From Alphaproteobacteria bacterium (GTDB lineage: Bacteria > Pseudomonadota > Alphaproteobacteria > Micropepsales > Micropepsaceae): 39,870 bases of DNA. Where the stretch lies: assembly GCA_947473475.1 (NCBI GenBank), contig CANJBZ010000037.1, forward strand, positions 1 to 39,870. The letters are read 5' to 3'. Positions 23,436 through 31,740 of this stretch are shown piece after piece. Position 1 is the first letter of the stretch; each line of letters begins with the position of its first letter. The notes under the pieces are model-generated. The model was given only the letters and a program-made list of their open reading frames with translations, was not told where the DNA came from and searched no databases. Both the position numbers and the translations under genes were made by a program.

Positions 23436-26252
23436 TTATCGCTTGAACGGAATAGCGCCGATGGACCGGTACTTCGCCCGCTCGGCGGTGCTGTTGGGTT
23501 TCCATTGCAGCGTGTAGGTGCGGCTCCCGGCGGCCGGGGAGACGAGATAGGCGAAGGTGAACGGCAGATGGCTGGTGTGTTGCACCGTCGTGTTGGCGGC
23601 AGACCAGATGTCCGCGCCGCCTTCCTGCAGCCTGATCCCGGTGGCGTGGTCGCCGTTGTCGTCGTTGCGGAACATGGTGCTGACAATGATGAGGGCCGGT
23701 GACCCGTCGCTGGTGAAATTGATCGAGATGACATCCGCCCAGACATTGGCAGTCGGCGCGCTTTCGGTGCCGGCGTCGTAGGCGCCCGTCGAGTCCGTCA
23801 CCGCATGCGCAGTCAGGTGACTGGTGACGATCAGGTCATCGACGATGATCGAACTCGCGTTGACCGCACCGGCCGACACCTTGCCCGCCACTACGGCGCC
23901 GGCGGTGAGTTCGTTTGCGGTTACCGCGCCGGCGGCGATCTTCGAGGTCGTGATGGCTTCCGCCGCGATGTTGCCTGCTACAATGGTTCCCCCCGCGATT
24001 TCGGCCGAGGTGATGGAGCCGGAGGCGATCTGCGCCGCCGTAATAGTGTTCGCGGCAATCTGCGCAGCGGTGATTGTATTGGCTGCGATCTCGGACGCGG
24101 TCACGGCGCCAGCAGCGATCTTCGGAGCCGTTACCGCGTCGTCGCTTATCTGAGTGGTGCCAATTGCCCCGGTGATCTTTGCGGCCGCGATTGCGGAAAG
24201 CTGGGCGTCGGTAAGCGTGCCCGTAATCTTTGCTGCCGAAATGGCAGCAAGCTGAGCATCGGTGAGTGTTCCCGTGATCTTCGCCGCTGCGATGGCCGCA
24301 ATCTGCGCGTCCGTCAGCTGGCCGGTGATCCTGGTCGCTGCGATTCCGGAGACGACGACATTGATATCGACATAGACGTCGGTGCCGTACCGCTTGAACT
24401 GGTCGAAGGCACGGACGTGGTAGCGATGAGCGCCCGCGGCAGGGGCCGCGAGCGAGAACGACGTGCCGTTGTAGAGCGCATCGATGTAGGCCGACGCCGT
24501 CCAATCAGGCGTGCCCGCGCCACCCTTGATCCCATAGCCGAGAATGAGCGAGGGCTCGCTGAACCCGTTCCAGGACAGAGTGATCGTGTCGGCGCTCTGC
24601 ACGGCCGTGAGACCCGTCACCGCCCCGAGCAGCGGCGGCAGATCGGGCTCGACCAGCGGCGTCTGATTTACCGGGAGGTAATCGGCATTGGGATCGAAGT
24701 CGTAATCGGCGGGATCGATCTCCGAGAGCGAGACCGGAATGTCGAGGTTCTCATTGATCGTCGCCTCGTTGACGAGCATCGCCTTGGCGGCATAGCCGTT
24801 GCGGGCGCTCGTCCATGAGGTCGTGTCGAGCGGTTCCAGCACAAAGGCCGGAGGCGGCATGGTGTGGGCGTGGCGCCGCAACCTGCCGGCTTCGCCAAGG
24901 GCCGCGTCCTGCAAGCGCTGCACCTGGCTCGCGTCATAGACGGTGGCGTAATTGACGTTCGAGAATATCTCGCCATCTTCATCGACCGCTGCTTGGTACT
25001 TCCGCAGCGGCGAATCCTTGTTCGCCCAGGCTTCGGCCGGCTCGGGATACGTGGCGGTGATCCCGTTGACCGCCTTATCCATCGGCGGGAAGGGATCGAA
25101 GGTCTGGGGCTGACTGACGATGATGTCGGAATCGGTGAAGCTGTAGACGGAGGCCGAGGCGGCACCGACGAGCACCTTGTAGACGCCGCCGATCTCCGCA
25201 ATCCGGCCGTTGCAGCCCTTCAGCAGCGCATCGATCATGTCGGCAGGCTGTACGTCGACGGAAATCTCCGCGCCGCAGCGATACTGGGCGTGCGAGCCGC
25301 CACCGATGTCATTGATCGTGGCATCGCATTCGTTCATCGCCGCAAACCAGGATGCCGACGGCACGCGCGAGGCAGGAAGCCCTTGCAGGCCGTAGAGCGG
25401 CTGCCCGCCGTAGGAAATGGCGCGCAGGATGTTGTTGACGATGAGAACCGGATTCTCGCTGTAGGCCCAGGTCGTCTGATCGCTGAAGCGCTGCGGGCCC
25501 GAGCCACCGGCCGTGGAATCCAGGCGCTGGTCGTAGAGTTTCGCACCGCGGAGAGCGAACTTGTATTGCGGAAAGCCGCTCGGAAAGACCTGCGGGTTCA
25601 GCCGTGCGGTGACGATGACGTAGGCGACCCCATGTCCCACCATGTTGGTGGTCCAGGGATAGTTCGGATCGGAACCAAAGGTCGAAGTCAGAAACGAGTC
25701 CGCGAGGCTTTGCGTGCCGTCGTAGAAGCGGACCCAGAGATTATCGACGCCGCTCTTGCGGAAGGCGAGGATCGGATAGCCCTGGCTGACTGGCGTCTGG
25801 CCGGTATCGAAATTGCCTTTCGTCGATCCCACCCAGATGTCGTTCAGCGATGTGATGGGAAAATCGGAGAGCTTGACCACATAGGTCAAAAAAGCATTCG
25901 GCGTATTGCCGTCGGTGCCCCAGCTGTTGGCGTAGAGGAGCAGGCCCGCGGTCGCATAATTGCCAACCATGATGGAACGGGGGACCGTGCCACCCGTCTG
26001 GATCGTCCCGTTGACGCCGTTGATGGCGGGATGGGGTTTTCCGGCCAGTGACGAGATGACGTAATTGAGCCCGACAACGGCCGCTGTCTTCAGCGCAAAG
26101 GCCGCAACGTCGGCCCAGGTGACCGCGGTGATCGATCCGACGATCCAGTCGACCGCCGCCGCGACCGCTGTCGTGATGGGATCGGCATGCGCGGGATCGC
26201 TCGCCGCGCAGAAGATTGCAGCGGCGATGAGGACATTGCGGAGGCGCATCAT
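23436..26252 (-). CDS. J-like tail tip / host-specificity protein with hydrophobic N-terminus and long repeats
   Basis: The 938-residue protein is the largest of the tail-tip region. The N-terminus is signal-like (VLIAAAIFCAASDPAHA) and is followed by another hydrophobic stretch to about residue 70, resembling the membrane-active tail-assembly (gpI) region joined to J. Residues 80-500 hold the tail-tip core (VPRSIMVGNYATAGLLLYAN, SWFAAMNECDATINDIGGG, IDALLKGCNGRIAEIGGVYK). A fibronectin-III-like domain follows near residues 540-635. Then come about 3.5 copies of a 17-residue repeat (AKITGTLTDAQLAAIS) and about ten copies of a decapeptide (AANTITAAQI). A beta-rich receptor domain closes the protein (about 810-938). 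Confidence 0.85.
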   Translation of the reverse strand: MMRLRNVLIAAAIFCAASDPAHADPITTAVAAAVDWIVGSITAVTWADVAAFALKTAAVVGLNYVISSLAGKPHPAINGVNGTIQTGGTVPRSIMVGNYATAGLLLYANSWGTDGNTPNAFLTYVVKLSDFPITSLNDIWVGSTKGNFDTGQTPVSQGYPILAFRKSGVDNLWVRFYDGTQSLADSFLTSTFGSDPNYPWTTNMVGHGVAYVIVTARLNPQVFPSGFPQYKFALRGAKLYDQRLDSTAGGSGPQRFSDQTTWAYSENPVLIVNNILRAISYGGQPLYGLQGLPASRVPSASWFAAMNECDATINDIGGGSHAQYRCGAEISVDVQPADMIDALLKGCNGRIAEIGGVYKVLVGAASASVYSFTDSDIIVSQPQTFDPFPPMDKAVNGITATYPEPAEAWANKDSPLRKYQAAVDEDGEIFSNVNYATVYDASQVQRLQDAALGEAGRLRRHAHTMPPPAFVLEPLDTTSWTSARNGYAAKAMLVNEATINENLDIPVSLSEIDPADYDFDPNADYLPVNQTPLVEPDLPPLLGAVTGLTAVQSADTITLSWNGFSEPSLILGYGIKGGAGTPDWTASAYIDALYNGTSFSLAAPAAGAHRYHVRAFDQFKRYGTDVYVDINVVVSGIAATRITGQLTDAQIAAIAAAKITGTLTDAQLAAISAAKITGTLTDAQLSAIAAAKITGAIGTTQISDDAVTAPKIAAGAVTASEIAANTITAAQIAANTITAAQIASGSITSAEIAGGTIVAGNIAAEAITTSKIAAGAVTANELTAGAVVAGKVSAGAVNASSIIVDDLIVTSHLTAHAVTDSTGAYDAGTESAPTANVWADVISINFTSDGSPALIIVSTMFRNDDNGDHATGIRLQEGGADIWSAANTTVQHTSHLPFTFAYLVSPAAGSRTYTLQWKPNSTAERAKYRSIGAIPFKR
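23864..24336 (-). repeat. Two tandem repeat families inside the tail tip gene
   Basis: About 24160-24336 contains roughly 3.5 copies of a 51-bp unit encoding AKITGTLTDAQLAAISA-type sequence. About 23864-24150 contains about ten copies of a 30-bp unit encoding AAxxITAAQI-type decapeptides. Copies differ by synonymous changes, so the repeats are old enough to have diverged but are kept in frame. They probably form a long trimeric stalk before the receptor-binding end. Confidence 0.8.
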
Positions 26253-26662
26253 CCAACCCTGAAGGCGCGCGACGCGCGCTCGCGTTCGACCGTGCCGTAA
26301 CCTTTGAGCGTGAGTACGCCGATGCGCTCGCCCGCGAAGACGCCGACGGTCCAGCCGGTGGGCTCCGAGGGGATGAGAGCCAGATCGCCGATGCGTGCCT
26401 GCGAGGGATGGATTTCCTCGAAATGGGCGAGAGCAAAGGCGACGAGATCGGCAAACCCCGCATCGTTCAACGCCGCAATGGCGCCCTCTGCCGTGTCGTA
26501 GGTTCCGCGAAACGGTGCGGCCATGTCCTCACCGGTGATGGCTTGCACACAGCGCGCCGCCAATCCGATCGCGCAGTCGTTCTCGCCCCAAACAAAGGGC
26601 GCGCGCATGGCGCCTTCAATCGCGGCATGAAGACGCGACCGCCAATCCGGGAGCCTTGCCAT
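26249..26662 (-). CDS. DUF6950-like phage tail-tip assembly protein
   Basis: The protein has 137 residues from the ATG at 26662, which overlaps the preceding stop (TGATG). FVWGENDCAIGLAARCVQAI near residue 22 looks like the Cys motif of NlpC/P60-type tail hydrolases, and IGDLALIP near residue 92 matches their second block. A catalytic His is not obvious where expected, so it may be inactive. Position (after the minor tail genes and before J) matches the lambda K tail-tip protein. The stop overlaps the J-like start. Confidence 0.72.
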   Translation of the reverse strand: MARLPDWRSRLHAAIEGAMRAPFVWGENDCAIGLAARCVQAITGEDMAAPFRGTYDTAEGAIAALNDAGFADLVAFALAHFEEIHPSQARIGDLALIPSEPTGWTVGVFAGERIGVLTLKGYGTVERERASRAFRVG

Positions 26663-27351
26663 CACAGGAACGGAATTCTGCCGCGGCCGGTTTGGGACGC
26701 GGTGACAGCTTGTGCCGTCGTGGTGGCGGTGCCCTTGCTCTCACCCCAATAGAGGGTCATCGCCCCGGCGATGCCGGTATATTGAAAGAGCCGATCGCCC
26801 GAGACGCGCTTCTGCTGGCTGGCGTCGGAGCACTTCTCGGTGCTGACACGAGTGAGTTCCCGGCTGTGGCTGACCAGTTGCAGCTTGACGCTGCCGCCCG
26901 CACCAACGGCTGGCGTTGTAATCGGCGCTCCGTTCACGAAGCCGACGAAGACGGGATAGAGCTGCGAGACGACAAGGCGCGATGAGGGATCGAAGAGCCC
27001 GATATGCCGCTCGGCCGGCGCCTTCCTCAAATTGTAGCCGCGCACCAGATTGTTGATGGCGGCATCGATCATGTTGAGTTCGACGCTGGTCGTCCGGACG
27101 CCGATGCCGGTCGCAAGAACTATGGGCTCAAACTTGATCGCCTTGCCCGAGCCGGAGTAGCTGCGCGACACCGTCGAGCCCGAGACGCCATCCACGACAT
27201 TGAGCGTGACCGCGCCAACATCGTTCCAGAATCCCACCGCCGCAACCTGCGCCCCGGTTACAGAATCACGGGGCGTGATCCAGAAGAAATGCCGAATGAT
27301 GAGACGCCGCGCGCCGAGGGCGGCGAGCGTTGGGGAATCGAGGCTCCGCAT
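26662..27351 (-). CDS. Minor tail protein (lambda L-region analogue)
   Basis: The protein has 229 residues from the ATG at 27351, which overlaps the previous stop (TGATG); the longer open frame upstream is a shadow inside the neighbouring gene. The pattern resembles DUF2163/lambda L-type proteins. It opens with an HFFWITPRD strand. The middle region is EPIVLATGIGVRTTSVELNM. A LYPVFVGFVNGAPITTP strand follows. The end carries SDASQQKRVSGDRLFQYTG, like the Asp/Arg-rich cap of that family. It would form the baseplate hub with the flanking products. Confidence 0.7.
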   Translation of the reverse strand: MRSLDSPTLAALGARRLIIRHFFWITPRDSVTGAQVAAVGFWNDVGAVTLNVVDGVSGSTVSRSYSGSGKAIKFEPIVLATGIGVRTTSVELNMIDAAINNLVRGYNLRKAPAERHIGLFDPSSRLVVSQLYPVFVGFVNGAPITTPAVGAGGSVKLQLVSHSRELTRVSTEKCSDASQQKRVSGDRLFQYTGIAGAMTLYWGESKGTATTTAQAVTASQTGRGRIPFL

Positions 27352-27992
27352 CAGAGGACCTGGACCGCCTCGAAGGAAACGACGGATTTCATGCGGCTGG
27401 TATTCCCGATTTTGAAGCTCTTGGGCCGCATGCGCATCAGTGCTGCCGGCTTCTTGAGCGTCACGATCTGGTCGGCCGCCGCGCCCGTGCGCAATGGCGG
27501 CGCAATCTGAAACAGCGGCGTCACGCCGGTGCCATCGGCGACGGCCGTCTCCGCGATCTGGTGGAAGGCACGCGATGGCCCGGCACCGTAGTCGAAGCAG
27601 AGAAAGTCGCCGAGCGTGACGACATATCCCACCGGCAATCCCTTCAGCCGCAGCAACACCATTCCGGAATCGACGGTGTGAATCTTGACCGTGCTGGCAC
27701 CAAGGATGGTCCCTGAGGGATCGGCTTGCGGATAGGGCGCAAGCGGATTCCACGCGAGAAAGGTCTGCAGCGAGCCTCCCATCGCATTATAGAGCGCCTG
27801 ACATTGCAGGGCTTTGGCGTGCACGAGTTCGTTCGAGGTGAGCTTTGCCTGCCAGAGCGGCGGGGCGAGGTCTTTGACCCAGAGCCCGCCATCGCCCGCG
27901 AGTGAAATGTCCTGGTTGAAGTCGAGATCGAACTCGCAGGTCTTCACCAGCATCCGATCAATCAGATCGGTGAGCGGGAACGTCAGGCTCAT
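27351..27992 (-). CDS. Minor tail protein (distal tail region, lambda M-like position)
   Basis: The 213-residue protein is beta-rich, with CEFDLDFNQDISLAGDGG, LQTFLAWNPLAPYPQADPSG, and a basic C-terminus (AALMRMRPKSFKIGNTSRMK). No named domain is clear. It follows the tape-measure gene with an ATGA overlap and precedes the L-like gene, the place of the distal tail / baseplate ring protein. The function is inferred from order. Confidence 0.68.
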   Translation of the reverse strand: MSLTFPLTDLIDRMLVKTCEFDLDFNQDISLAGDGGLWVKDLAPPLWQAKLTSNELVHAKALQCQALYNAMGGSLQTFLAWNPLAPYPQADPSGTILGASTVKIHTVDSGMVLLRLKGLPVGYVVTLGDFLCFDYGAGPSRAFHQIAETAVADGTGVTPLFQIAPPLRTGAAADQIVTLKKPAALMRMRPKSFKIGNTSRMKSVVSFEAVQVL

Positions 27993-30900
27993 CCGTGATA
28001 TCTCGGATCGTCGATGCCGTTCTGCACGATGGGAATGACGCGGCGCTCGAGCCCGGCATCGTATTGCTGCAGAGCCTGCATGCTCGCCGCGATGGCCGTC
28101 GAGGTGCCGCGGTTCACGGCGTCCTCGATCTCCGCGCTGCCGCGTGCGCCATCGATCCTGACCGTGACCTCGATCTTCGGTGGCGTCCAGCTCGAGGCGA
28201 CAGGCATGGGCCGATACCCGCCAGAGGCGCTGTAGCGCCGGTTTTCACCGATGTTGAGCACGCGCTCGCCGCGCTTGAGGATGGCGGGAATTTCGTCGGA
28301 CGCGAGATTGATGCCGGAATGAAAGCGCGGTGCGCTGGCAAGCAACTCGATCGGCATTGGCCGCGTCGGCAGCAGATCGATGCCCGGACGCCCACCGCTG
28401 TGCGCGACAGCGAAATCAAAATTTCCAACCGCTCCAGCAGCGGACGAACCGGAGCTGAAGAGCGCGTCAAGAAAGCTTGTTCCGCCGAGATTGCCAAGCG
28501 TCGGATAGGCGCCGCCGAAGAGGGCGTTCTTCAAAGGGTTGGCGATGGCAAGCGTCTCGAATTCGTTGAGGATGTCGCGAATGGCGGAGAGCCCAGCGTC
28601 CCGCCACGATTTGAAATCCAGATTTCCTTCTCGGATCAGATCGCCGAAACGATCGAACGCCTGCTCGCCCGCGCCGCGGATGGAATCCACCGCCGCTTTG
28701 GAGAGGTGGAGTTGATCCGTCAATTCCTGAATGCGCCCCGCATTGGCGATGATTTCTTTTGCTTCACTGCTACCAAGATCGATATTGCGGCGGCGCAGAT
28801 CCTGTTCCGCCGTCAGCTGGGCGAGGATGAGATTACGCTGAGATTCGGTCGCGCCGACAAGATCGAGCTCCTTGTTGAGATATTCGACATGCTCCTTCTG
28901 CGAGGCCAGGATTTGCAGCGACTGCTCGCGGTCGCCTTCCTTGTTGGAGCGCCGCAACGCGTCGGAATATTCGTCGATGATCTGCGTCAGCTTTTCTTTG
29001 GCCTCGCCCTCCGCAAGTGCCCGGGCGATCAGCAATGGCCGCAGCGCGAGTTCGATCTGCAGCTGACGCCCGGCTTGCGCGTACGTCAGAGCGCCGCTTG
29101 CCACCTCGTCGTTCAGCCGGGTACGCGCGCTTAGCTCGGCGGTGAGCTGGCTCAATGCCTTCGCGCCCGCGACCGTCTGGTCCGACACCATCTGCCTGAG
29201 AAAATCATCGCCAAGATTGATGCCGCTCTTGATGGCCGCGTTCAGACCCTGGCGCCTGGCTTCCGCCGCGAAGGCCGCATCGCCACTTTGGAGATACGCA
29301 CCGGCCAGATCGAGATTGGATTGCGTGTTGGTTTTGACGGTTTGGATTTCCGTGTTCATCTGAACGGTGGCGCGACGTGACGTCTCAAGCCGCGCCTGCT
29401 CGATCATGGCGTTCTTCTGGGCGACCGGGATCACCTGGCCCGCCAGTTCAAGACGTTCGCGTTCCGCGGCGACCTCGCCCTTTTGCGCCGGCGTGAGCGC
29501 GGTCAGCGCCTTGACGTCCACCTCGGCGATCTTCTGCGCCTTTACCGCGGGATCGAGGTAGCTGGAAACCGCGGCGCTCACTGCATCATAGGCATCGCGC
29601 AATTCCTTCAGATCGGACACTTGCGCGGTGACCGCCGGGTTGGCTATCGCCGATCCCAGCTGCGCCTTCTGGTCCTTTAGGGTCTTGAGATATTCCGGGC
29701 CAGGGACGAGCTGGCGCGCAAGCGCGGCAGCCGAGGTCGCCAGCTGATTGTTCCGTTCGTCGGCCTGCGCCTGTGCTGCCGTAGCGGCAGCATCGGCATT
29801 CTGGGCGGAGAGCCGGTCGATATCGGCCCTGATCTCGGCGGGCTTTCGCGTCGTCCCGACGACCTGACCTTCGGGCGTGATGATCGGACCACGGATCGCG
29901 TTGTCCAATTCGGTCCGCAGGGATTTGAGCTTTTCGTCGATGGAAGGGCCATCGATCAGCCGACCGAAGAACTTGCCGACACTTTCCCACGCATTGGACC
30001 ACGCGTTGGAAATCGCCCGGGCAATCTTCTCATGGGCTGTGAGATGGACATTGGCGGCATCGATGCTTTTGACGAACGCATCCTGGAGCGCGGTCGCGGC
30101 CTTGGTCTGCTCGCCCTGGGCAACAAGGTGCTGGATGTATTGCCGCGTCCTGTCATCGAGAAATCCAAGGCGCTGGTTCAGGATATCGGCGCCATGGGCG
30201 GGATCCGCCAGCGCCCGTGCAATCTCCTCGGCTGCTGAAGGAAGCGCTTGCCGGGTGATGAGCGCGTATTTGTCGGTGGCGGCCGCGAGAGTCTGAAACT
30301 GCTCGGCGCCGATCTTTCCCGTTCGGATGAAGGCAAGTTCGACCTGACGCGCTTCGGCTACCGAGATATCGGCGGTTTGGGCACTGGCTTGCGCAATGCT
30401 TTCGATCTCATCCGCCGTCGCGCCTGCGCCCCGCCCGACGCCCACCAGCGCGCGCGACACCTCCGTCTCCTTGGAGATCCAGTCGTCATAGGATTTGAGC
30501 GCAACAGCGACACCAGCGGCGACCGCAGCGCCTGCCGCCCCTGCTGGAGAAATGATCGATGTGAGAGCACGACCGGCGCCGGTAATCATGCCGGTGAGGC
30601 CCTGACCTTCGCCAAGATCGACAGAAAGGCGTTCCGCCTCGGTAGCCAGTTCCCGGATGGGTACCGTGCCGGTGGTCAGCCCGCCGATGATGAGCCTGAA
30701 TGCGCCCGCGGTCCCTCTTAGCTGGCGCTCGGCATTAGCCGCCGCGTCGGCGACCGGCTTCAATACCCGCGCCGCCGCTTCCGCTTCGCCATTGGCCGCA
30801 GCCCGCACGCCCAGAAGCGCGTTGAAGCGCCGCTGGGCCTCGTCCTGGCTGATAGACTCTTTGGCCGCGGCGGCGAGCCGCTTCCAGCTTGCCATCTGGC

Positions 30901-31045
30901 GGTCGATGGAGTTGCTCGTCTGATCGGTCGCGCCCCGGATGCGTGCCATCGCGGCCTGGCCGTCGTCGCCCACCTCCTTCAGCCCGCGACGGACCTCGTC
31001 CTTGCCGTCAAGCCCGATCCGGATCGCGATCTGGCGCTCAGCCAT
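27989..31045 (-). CDS. Tail length tape measure protein (lambda H-like)
   Basis: The 1018-residue protein starts at the ATG at 31045 (MAERQIAIRIGLDGKDEVRR); the nine codons before it lie in the overlap with the tail chaperone frame. The long coiled-coil and Ala-rich helices are typical. A lambda H-like N-terminal tail-length region reads YDDWISKETEVSRALVGVGR and continues with IARALADPAHGADILNQRLG. A hydrophobic Ala/Gly segment occurs near residues 145-165. The C-terminus has the usual Gly/Pro-rich end (FHSGINLASDEIPAILKRGE). Length would set a tail of roughly lambda size. It is the longest gene on the late strand, as expected. Confidence 0.9.
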   Translation of the reverse strand: MAERQIAIRIGLDGKDEVRRGLKEVGDDGQAAMARIRGATDQTSNSIDRQMASWKRLAAAAKESISQDEAQRRFNALLGVRAAANGEAEAAARVLKPVADAAANAERQLRGTAGAFRLIIGGLTTGTVPIRELATEAERLSVDLGEGQGLTGMITGAGRALTSIISPAGAAGAAVAAGVAVALKSYDDWISKETEVSRALVGVGRGAGATADEIESIAQASAQTADISVAEARQVELAFIRTGKIGAEQFQTLAAATDKYALITRQALPSAAEEIARALADPAHGADILNQRLGFLDDRTRQYIQHLVAQGEQTKAATALQDAFVKSIDAANVHLTAHEKIARAISNAWSNAWESVGKFFGRLIDGPSIDEKLKSLRTELDNAIRGPIITPEGQVVGTTRKPAEIRADIDRLSAQNADAAATAAQAQADERNNQLATSAAALARQLVPGPEYLKTLKDQKAQLGSAIANPAVTAQVSDLKELRDAYDAVSAAVSSYLDPAVKAQKIAEVDVKALTALTPAQKGEVAAERERLELAGQVIPVAQKNAMIEQARLETSRRATVQMNTEIQTVKTNTQSNLDLAGAYLQSGDAAFAAEARRQGLNAAIKSGINLGDDFLRQMVSDQTVAGAKALSQLTAELSARTRLNDEVASGALTYAQAGRQLQIELALRPLLIARALAEGEAKEKLTQIIDEYSDALRRSNKEGDREQSLQILASQKEHVEYLNKELDLVGATESQRNLILAQLTAEQDLRRRNIDLGSSEAKEIIANAGRIQELTDQLHLSKAAVDSIRGAGEQAFDRFGDLIREGNLDFKSWRDAGLSAIRDILNEFETLAIANPLKNALFGGAYPTLGNLGGTSFLDALFSSGSSAAGAVGNFDFAVAHSGGRPGIDLLPTRPMPIELLASAPRFHSGINLASDEIPAILKRGERVLNIGENRRYSASGGYRPMPVASSWTPPKIEVTVRIDGARGSAEIEDAVNRGTSTAIAASMQALQQYDAGLERRVIPIVQNGIDDPRYHG

Positions 31046-31729
31046 CGTTGTCTCTCTGCCAGGCCCAGACAATCACGCGTTCGATCTCCGGAAGGAGTTC
31101 AAGGAGCAAGGGAACGGCAGCGCCCATGGCGCCAGCAAATGCGAGGACAGCCGTGAAATCGATTCCGTAAACGCTGCCAAATCCCACACGCAGCTGGCGC
31201 TCGCAGGATTTGAGGATTTCCCAGGCGATCTCACCATCCGGAGTTTTGGGGCGTTGCACAGTGTACGGACATTCAGCGCAGCTTGTTACGCATTCCGCGC
31301 AATAGGCGCGTCCGCCGCCGCCCCTGGCTCCCCCTTCAACGCCCCCGGCGAAGTGCCATTCAGCGAGGGCGATGATGCGTTTTTTTCTTCGGACCGCAGG
31401 AAGATCGGGAGCACGAGCTTCGTCTCAACGAGATCGAACACCCGCGGGATCGCCAGGAGGCTCTCGACGGCATCGGGCGAAGGCTCGATTGCGTTGCCAT
31501 CGGCGTCACCGATGCCCTCCCAGGATGTGAGGCAGCGGGACAGAAGTTTTCGAGCGAAAGTCGCCCGGAACGCCGCGCCGCGGTCGTCATCCTCCAGATC
31601 CAGCAACGTGTCCGCCGCGGCGGTGCGCGCGATGACGATATCGGCCACATCGGGCTGACGCAGGTGAAGCGCCGCGCCATCGCCAAGATCGATCGTCTCG
31701 GGAGTTCTGGTTCGTTCAATTCGAAGCAT
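31038..31729 (-). CDS. Tail assembly chaperone GT-like fusion produced by -1 frameshift
   Basis: Ribosomes that slip back one base at A AAA AAC (31385-31379) leave the G-like frame and continue without a stop through RIIALAEWHFAGGVEGGARG into the frame that contains AYCAECVTSCAECP and QRPKTPDGEIAWEILKSCER. The product ends just inside the tape-measure gene at 31038, giving about 230 residues. The downstream part has no convincing start of its own; the first candidate, GTG at 31259, lacks a Shine-Dalgarno. This is the lambda G/GT arrangement that keeps a fixed ratio of the two chaperones during tail assembly. The extension carries four Cys in a CxxC-x3-CxxC spacing. Confidence 0.86.
31286..31729 (-). 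CDS. Tail assembly chaperone, G-like short form
   Basis: The 147-residue protein starts at an ATG with GAGAGG upstream. The N-terminal domain includes LHLRQPDVADIVIARTAAAD and acidic LLDLEDDDRGAAFRATFARK, as in tail chaperones next to tape-measure genes. Codons 114-117 read GAA GAA AAA AAC, which contains the slippery heptamer. The zero-frame stop follows about 30 codons later, so the short form has a low-complexity tail (SPSLNGTSPGALKGEPGAAA). Confidence 0.82.
   Translation of the reverse strand: MLRIERTRTPETIDLGDGAALHLRQPDVADIVIARTAAADTLLDLEDDDRGAAFRATFARKLLSRCLTSWEGIGDADGNAIEPSPDAVESLLAIPRVFDLVETKLVLPIFLRSEEKNASSPSLNGTSPGALKGEPGAAADAPIARNA
31379..31385 (-). promoter_or_regulatory. Programmed -1 ribosomal frameshift site (A AAA AAC)
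   Basis: The minus-strand heptamer A AAA AAC is in the correct phase of the G-like frame (..GAA AAA AAC..). A GC-rich stretch follows, in which CGCCC and GGGCG about 20 bases apart can pair to form a stimulatory stem. The -1 frame is open on both sides of the site. Confidence 0.85.
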
Positions 31730-31740
31730 GGGTTCCTCTC

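Noticed and set aside
27995-29134. 379-codon plus-strand frame over the tape measure gene
   Set aside because: Antisense shadow; the tape measure protein on the minus strand is unambiguous.
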